The notes beneath the pieces are model-generated. The model saw only the letters and a program-made list of their open reading frames with translations. It was not told the origin of the DNA and made no database searches. Of a stretch of 9,231 bases of DNA, positions 7,242 through 9,231 are shown in pieces. This DNA comes from Gammaproteobacteria bacterium (lineage in GTDB: Bacteria > Pseudomonadota > Gammaproteobacteria > Steroidobacterales > GCA-2729495), in contig JAHDYN010000047.1 of assembly GCA_023383735.1 (NCBI GenBank), forward strand, positions 1 through 9,231, given 5' to 3'. Position numbers and translations under genes: made by a program. Position 1 is the first letter of the stretch; each line of letters begins with the position of its first letter.

Positions 7242-7246
7242 AGGAG
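7241..7246 (+). promoter_or_regulatory. Shine-Dalgarno deciding the start of the PuuD-like gene
   Basis: GAGGAG directly abuts an ATG at 7247, with no spacer, and lies 6 nt before a second in-frame ATG at 7253. Normal spacing favours 7253 as the start, two codons shorter than the longest frame. Confidence 0.8.
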
Positions 7247-7252
7247 ATGGAC

Positions 7253-7849
7253 ATGAATCCCCTGAAATCGGTCAATGGCGCGATCCTCACCAGCCTGCTC
7301 CTGATGGCTGCACTCAGCTTTGCTCTGGGCGGCTCCGGATTCAGCGTGCAGAATCTCGACCGCTGGCTGCACATCGCCTCCGGCGTCACATGGGTCGGTC
7401 TCCTCTACTACTTCAATGTCATCCAGGTGCCCGGACTCGCCGACGCTGCGGCGGACAAGGGGGGACCCGGCGGCGTGGGCATCGGCAAGTACATCGTACC
7501 GCGCGCCCTGTTCTGGTTTCGCTGGGCAGCGGTGGCGACGGCGCTCTCCGGCATCATCCTGATCGAGTTTGCATTCCGGCCTCTCGGTGGCGGCTTCATG
7601 CAGGTGATGGCACTGAAAGAAGGTTTTACCGTCATCGGGGTCGGTTCATGGCTCGGCCTGATCATGGCTTTCAACGTCTGGGTGCTGATCTGGCCGAACC
7701 AGAAAAAAGTGCTGGGCATCACGCCGGCAACCGATGAGCAGAAAGCGACGGCGCGCAATGTCGCCCTGCTCGCCTCGCGCACCAATTTCGTGCTGTCCCT
7801 GCCGATGCTCATGTGCATGACCGGGCAGTCACACGGCCTGCCCTTCTGA
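7253..7849 (+). CDS. Integral membrane protein related to the membrane domain of urate hydroxylase PuuD
   Basis: This 198-residue inner-membrane protein has about five hydrophobic segments, near residues 7-26, 37-57, 84-106, 123-147 and 177-190. TM2 carries H39 in WLHIASGVTWVG, and the C-terminal region reads SRTNFVLSLPMLMCMTGQSHG. Both resemble the membrane part of PuuD-type urate hydroxylases (Urate_ox_N family). PuuD also has a C-terminal cytochrome c domain; here there is no CxxCH and the protein ends after the membrane region. Short relatives are often labelled urate hydroxylase, or wrongly antitermination protein NusG, and their function is not established to my knowledge. No purine genes are nearby. 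The intramembrane His suggests haem or metal binding, but this is inference. The start follows from the GAGGAG at 7241-7246. The stop lies 32 nt before nadC, so the two are probably cotranscribed. Confidence 0.75.
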   Translation: MNPLKSVNGAILTSLLLMAALSFALGGSGFSVQNLDRWLHIASGVTWVGLLYYFNVIQVPGLADAAADKGGPGGVGIGKYIVPRALFWFRWAAVATALSGIILIEFAFRPLGGGFMQVMALKEGFTVIGVGSWLGLIMAFNVWVLIWPNQKKVLGITPATDEQKATARNVALLASRTNFVLSLPMLMCMTGQSHGLPF

Positions 7850-7858
7850 AGCATCCCC

Positions 7859-7876
7859 GGGAGCAGCGTCAGCTGC
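7859..7876 (+). promoter_or_regulatory. Shine-Dalgarno core running into a small hairpin in the nadC leader
   Basis: GGGAG (7859-7863) is followed by the hairpin GCAGC-GTCA-GCTGC (7863-7876), whose first base is the last G of GGGAG. GGGAG is 18 nt from the nadC ATG, too far for normal initiation, but only 5 nt separate the hairpin from the ATG. The layout matches the hairpin before the DTW gene, with compensatory changes in the stem, so this may be a diverged REP-type element. The function is inferred. Confidence 0.45.
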
Positions 7877-7881
7877 GCTAC

Positions 7882-8766
7882 ATGTCCTCAAACACCTCGT
7901 CACTGATGCTGCCACCTTCGGACGCCATCATCACGTCTGTGCGTGCGGCACTGGCCGAGGACATCGGCAGCGGCGACCTGACCGCCGCACTCGTACCAGA
8001 AGCGCAGCAGGCACTGGCGACGGTCATCACCCGCGAACCCGCCGTGCTGTGCGGCCAGGACTGGGCGGATGCCGTGTTTGCAGAGCTTGAGCCGGCAGTC
8101 CGCATCGACTGGCACTGCCGCGACGGCGATGTTCTGACCGCAGGACAGAGGCTCTGCGAGCTCCGCGGACCGGCACGCGCCATTCTCACCGGCGAACGGA
8201 CGGCACTCAACTTCCTGCAAACGCTCTCGGCCGTGGCCAGCACCACGCGTCGTTACGTCGATGCCGTGGCCGGCACCCGCGCGACAATTCTCGACACGCG
8301 CAAGACCATTCCGGGTCTGCGGCTCGCGCAAAAGCACGCCGTACGCGTCGGCGGCGGCAGCAATCACCGCATCGGGCTGCATGACGGCATCCTGATCAAG
8401 GAAAACCATATCGTCGCGGCCGGCGGTATCACCGCGGCGGTGCATAGCGCAAGAGCGCGGGGCGTCATGGTGCTGCTGGAAGTCGAGGTGGAAACACTGG
8501 AGCAGGCCGAAGAAGCGCTGCGCGCTGGTGCCGACCGGCTGCTGCTGGACAACTTCTCCACGCCGCTGATGCGCGAGGCCGTGGCACTGCGCGACCGTCT
8601 TGCCCCCGGCAGCGGACTCGAGGCTTCCGGCGGCATCGACCTGCAAACCATCCGCAGCGTTGCAGAGACCGGCATCGACTTCATCTCGGTCGGCGATCTC
8701 ACCAAGAACATCCGTGCCATCGATCTCTCGATGCGCTTCAGCTTCAGCACGCCTGCCGCCCCGTAG
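7882..8766 (+). CDS. nadC: Nicotinate-nucleotide pyrophosphorylase (carboxylating), quinolinate phosphoribosyltransferase
   Basis: NadC converts quinolinate and PRPP to nicotinate mononucleotide, CO2 and PPi, the third step of de novo NAD synthesis. From the ATG at 7882 it has 294 residues (E. coli 297). Hallmarks in order are LTGERTALNF (R106), LDTRKTIPGLR (137-147), GGGSNHRIGLHDGILIKENH (157-176, with H162, R163, K173 and E174), LEVEVE (E202), LLDNF (D223), EASGGI (247-252) and DFISVG. The frame is open further upstream, but that part overlaps the preceding gene and is not NadC-like. The first 15 or so residues are poorly conserved, so the ATG at 7906 is a lesser alternative. The C-terminus runs about eight residues past the usual LSMRF end, up to a TAG that belongs to the REP-like element at 8763. 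nadA and nadB are not in the window. Confidence 0.96.
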   Translation: MSSNTSSLMLPPSDAIITSVRAALAEDIGSGDLTAALVPEAQQALATVITREPAVLCGQDWADAVFAELEPAVRIDWHCRDGDVLTAGQRLCELRGPARAILTGERTALNFLQTLSAVASTTRRYVDAVAGTRATILDTRKTIPGLRLAQKHAVRVGGGSNHRIGLHDGILIKENHIVAAGGITAAVHSARARGVMVLLEVEVETLEQAEEALRAGADRLLLDNFSTPLMREAVALRDRLAPGSGLEASGGIDLQTIRSVAETGIDFISVGDLTKNIRAIDLSMRFSFSTPAAP

Positions 8767-8786
8767 GAGCGCCTTCAGGCGCGACC
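8763..8786 (+). repeat. REP-like element (GTAG head plus palindrome)
   Basis: The element starts with GTAG (8763-8766), then GA, then a perfect 5-bp stem GCGCC (8769-8773) and GGCGC (8778-8782) with loop TTCA, then GACC. A GTAG tetranucleotide followed by a GC-rich palindrome is the layout of repetitive extragenic palindromes in Pseudomonas and xanthomonads. TAG of the head is the stop codon of nadC, and the element fills most of the gap to the DTW gene. Only one clear copy is in the window, so repetitiveness in the genome is inferred. Confidence 0.65.
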
Positions 8787-8789
8787 CAT

Positions 8790-9231
8790 ATGTCCGACGA
8801 AATTCTTTCCTGCCCGCACTGCACCAAACCACCTGCCCTGTGCATCTGCGACCGGGTGGAAGCGATCGATACGCGGCTGCGCATCGTGATTCTCCAGCAC
8901 CCGCAGGAGAACGATGCGGTGCTCGGCACCGCGCCGCTGGTGGCCTTGACCCTGCCAAAGGCCACCATCCGCGTAGGGCTGTCCTGGGCCTCGCTGGATC
9001 ATGCCACCGGGCTGACAGAAGCCAATCGCGAACGCTGGGCTGTACTGGCCGGCGTGAAACTCGGCGTGACCCTGCCCGACGAAGTGCGCGGACAGCCGGT
9101 GGTGGTGATCGACCGCAAGGGCCGCGTCCGCGACCTCAAACGTCACGGGCTCGACGGCATCATCGTGCTGGACGGAACCTGGAGCCAGGCCAAGACCCTG
9201 TGGTGGCGGAATGCCTGGCTGCTGAAACTGC
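8790..9231 (+). CDS. DTW-domain protein, probable tRNA-uridine aminocarboxypropyltransferase (3' part outside window)
   Basis: DTW-domain proteins such as E. coli TapT (YfiP) use S-adenosylmethionine to place an acp3 group on uridine in tRNA. The window holds the first 147 residues. A Cys cluster at the N-terminus, C8, C11, C18 and C20 (CxxC-x6-CxC), has the same spacing as YfiP and probably binds zinc. The signature DGTW is at 128-131 in VLDGTWSQAKTLWWRNAWL, closely resembling VLDGTWPEARKMFRKSPYL-type sequence of the family. The region between about residues 60 and 120 differs from YfiP, so it may belong to another DTW subfamily, and the tRNA position modified cannot be told. The ATG at 8790 lies 23 nt after the nadC stop. 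No Shine-Dalgarno is at normal distance; GGAG lies 20 nt upstream, at the foot of the REP-like hairpin. Confidence 0.88.
   Translation, partial: MSDEILSCPHCTKPPALCICDRVEAIDTRLRIVILQHPQENDAVLGTAPLVALTLPKATIRVGLSWASLDHATGLTEANRERWAVLAGVKLGVTLPDEVRGQPVVVIDRKGRVRDLKRHGLDGIIVLDGTWSQAKTLWWRNAWLLKL

Noticed and set aside
7900..8958. 352-codon minus-strand frame across nadC and the DTW gene
   Set aside because: It is antisense to two genes with clear catalytic motifs, and its translation shows no family signature.
1..9231. Defence system, CRISPR array, mobile element, tRNA or biosynthetic cluster
   Set aside because: No repeat-spacer pattern, transposase, integrase, attachment site, tRNA-like fold or unexplained gap above 300 bp was seen. 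The genes are ordinary chromosomal ones.

Overview
This is a GC-rich window of tightly packed bacterial housekeeping genes with eight coding regions, the outermost two cut by the window edges. The organism is most likely a gammaproteobacterium. It has a clear RNase T, a family known essentially only from Gammaproteobacteria. It has a homodimeric-type pyruvate dehydrogenase E1 (AceE) in an aceE-aceF-lpd operon. It also has one hairpin of the GTAG-headed REP type familiar from Pseudomonas and xanthomonad genomes. The precise lineage, perhaps near Xanthomonadales or Nevskiales, is inference.

Minus strand, 1-4828: the pyruvate dehydrogenase complex operon, transcribed right to left as aceE (E1, 893 aa), aceF (E2, 432 aa, one lipoyl domain) and lpd (E3, only the first 272 residues in the window). 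E3 carries its own N-terminal lipoyl domain. A 48-bp stretch coding for the lipoylation loop is nearly identical in aceF and lpd, although the flanking DNA has diverged.

Divergent junction, 4829-4904: 76 bp separate aceE from a plus-strand gene. A plausible aceE promoter lies inside the start of that gene, and a perfect 13-bp palindrome covers both the proposed aceE -10 element and the neighbour's start codon. No pdhR-type regulator gene is adjacent.

Plus strand, 4905-9231: an M17-family (leucyl aminopeptidase-like) peptidase overlaps rnt (RNase T) by one base. Next is a 198-residue membrane protein resembling the membrane part of the urate hydroxylase PuuD, with its own likely promoter, then nadC (quinolinate phosphoribosyltransferase), then the 5' part of a DTW-domain tRNA-modification gene. 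nadC and the DTW gene share an odd leader: a GGAG-type Shine-Dalgarno core lies too far from the ATG but runs straight into a small 5-bp hairpin. The second hairpin is REP-like and its GTAG head supplies the stop codon of nadC.

Functionally this is core metabolism (pyruvate to acetyl-CoA, NAD biosynthesis), peptide turnover and RNA maturation or modification. I see no defence island, prophage, insertion sequence, CRISPR array, tRNA or rRNA, and no convincing undescribed multi-gene system. The most interesting signals are small: the homogenised lipoyl repeat, the paired leader hairpins, and the palindrome at the divergent junction.
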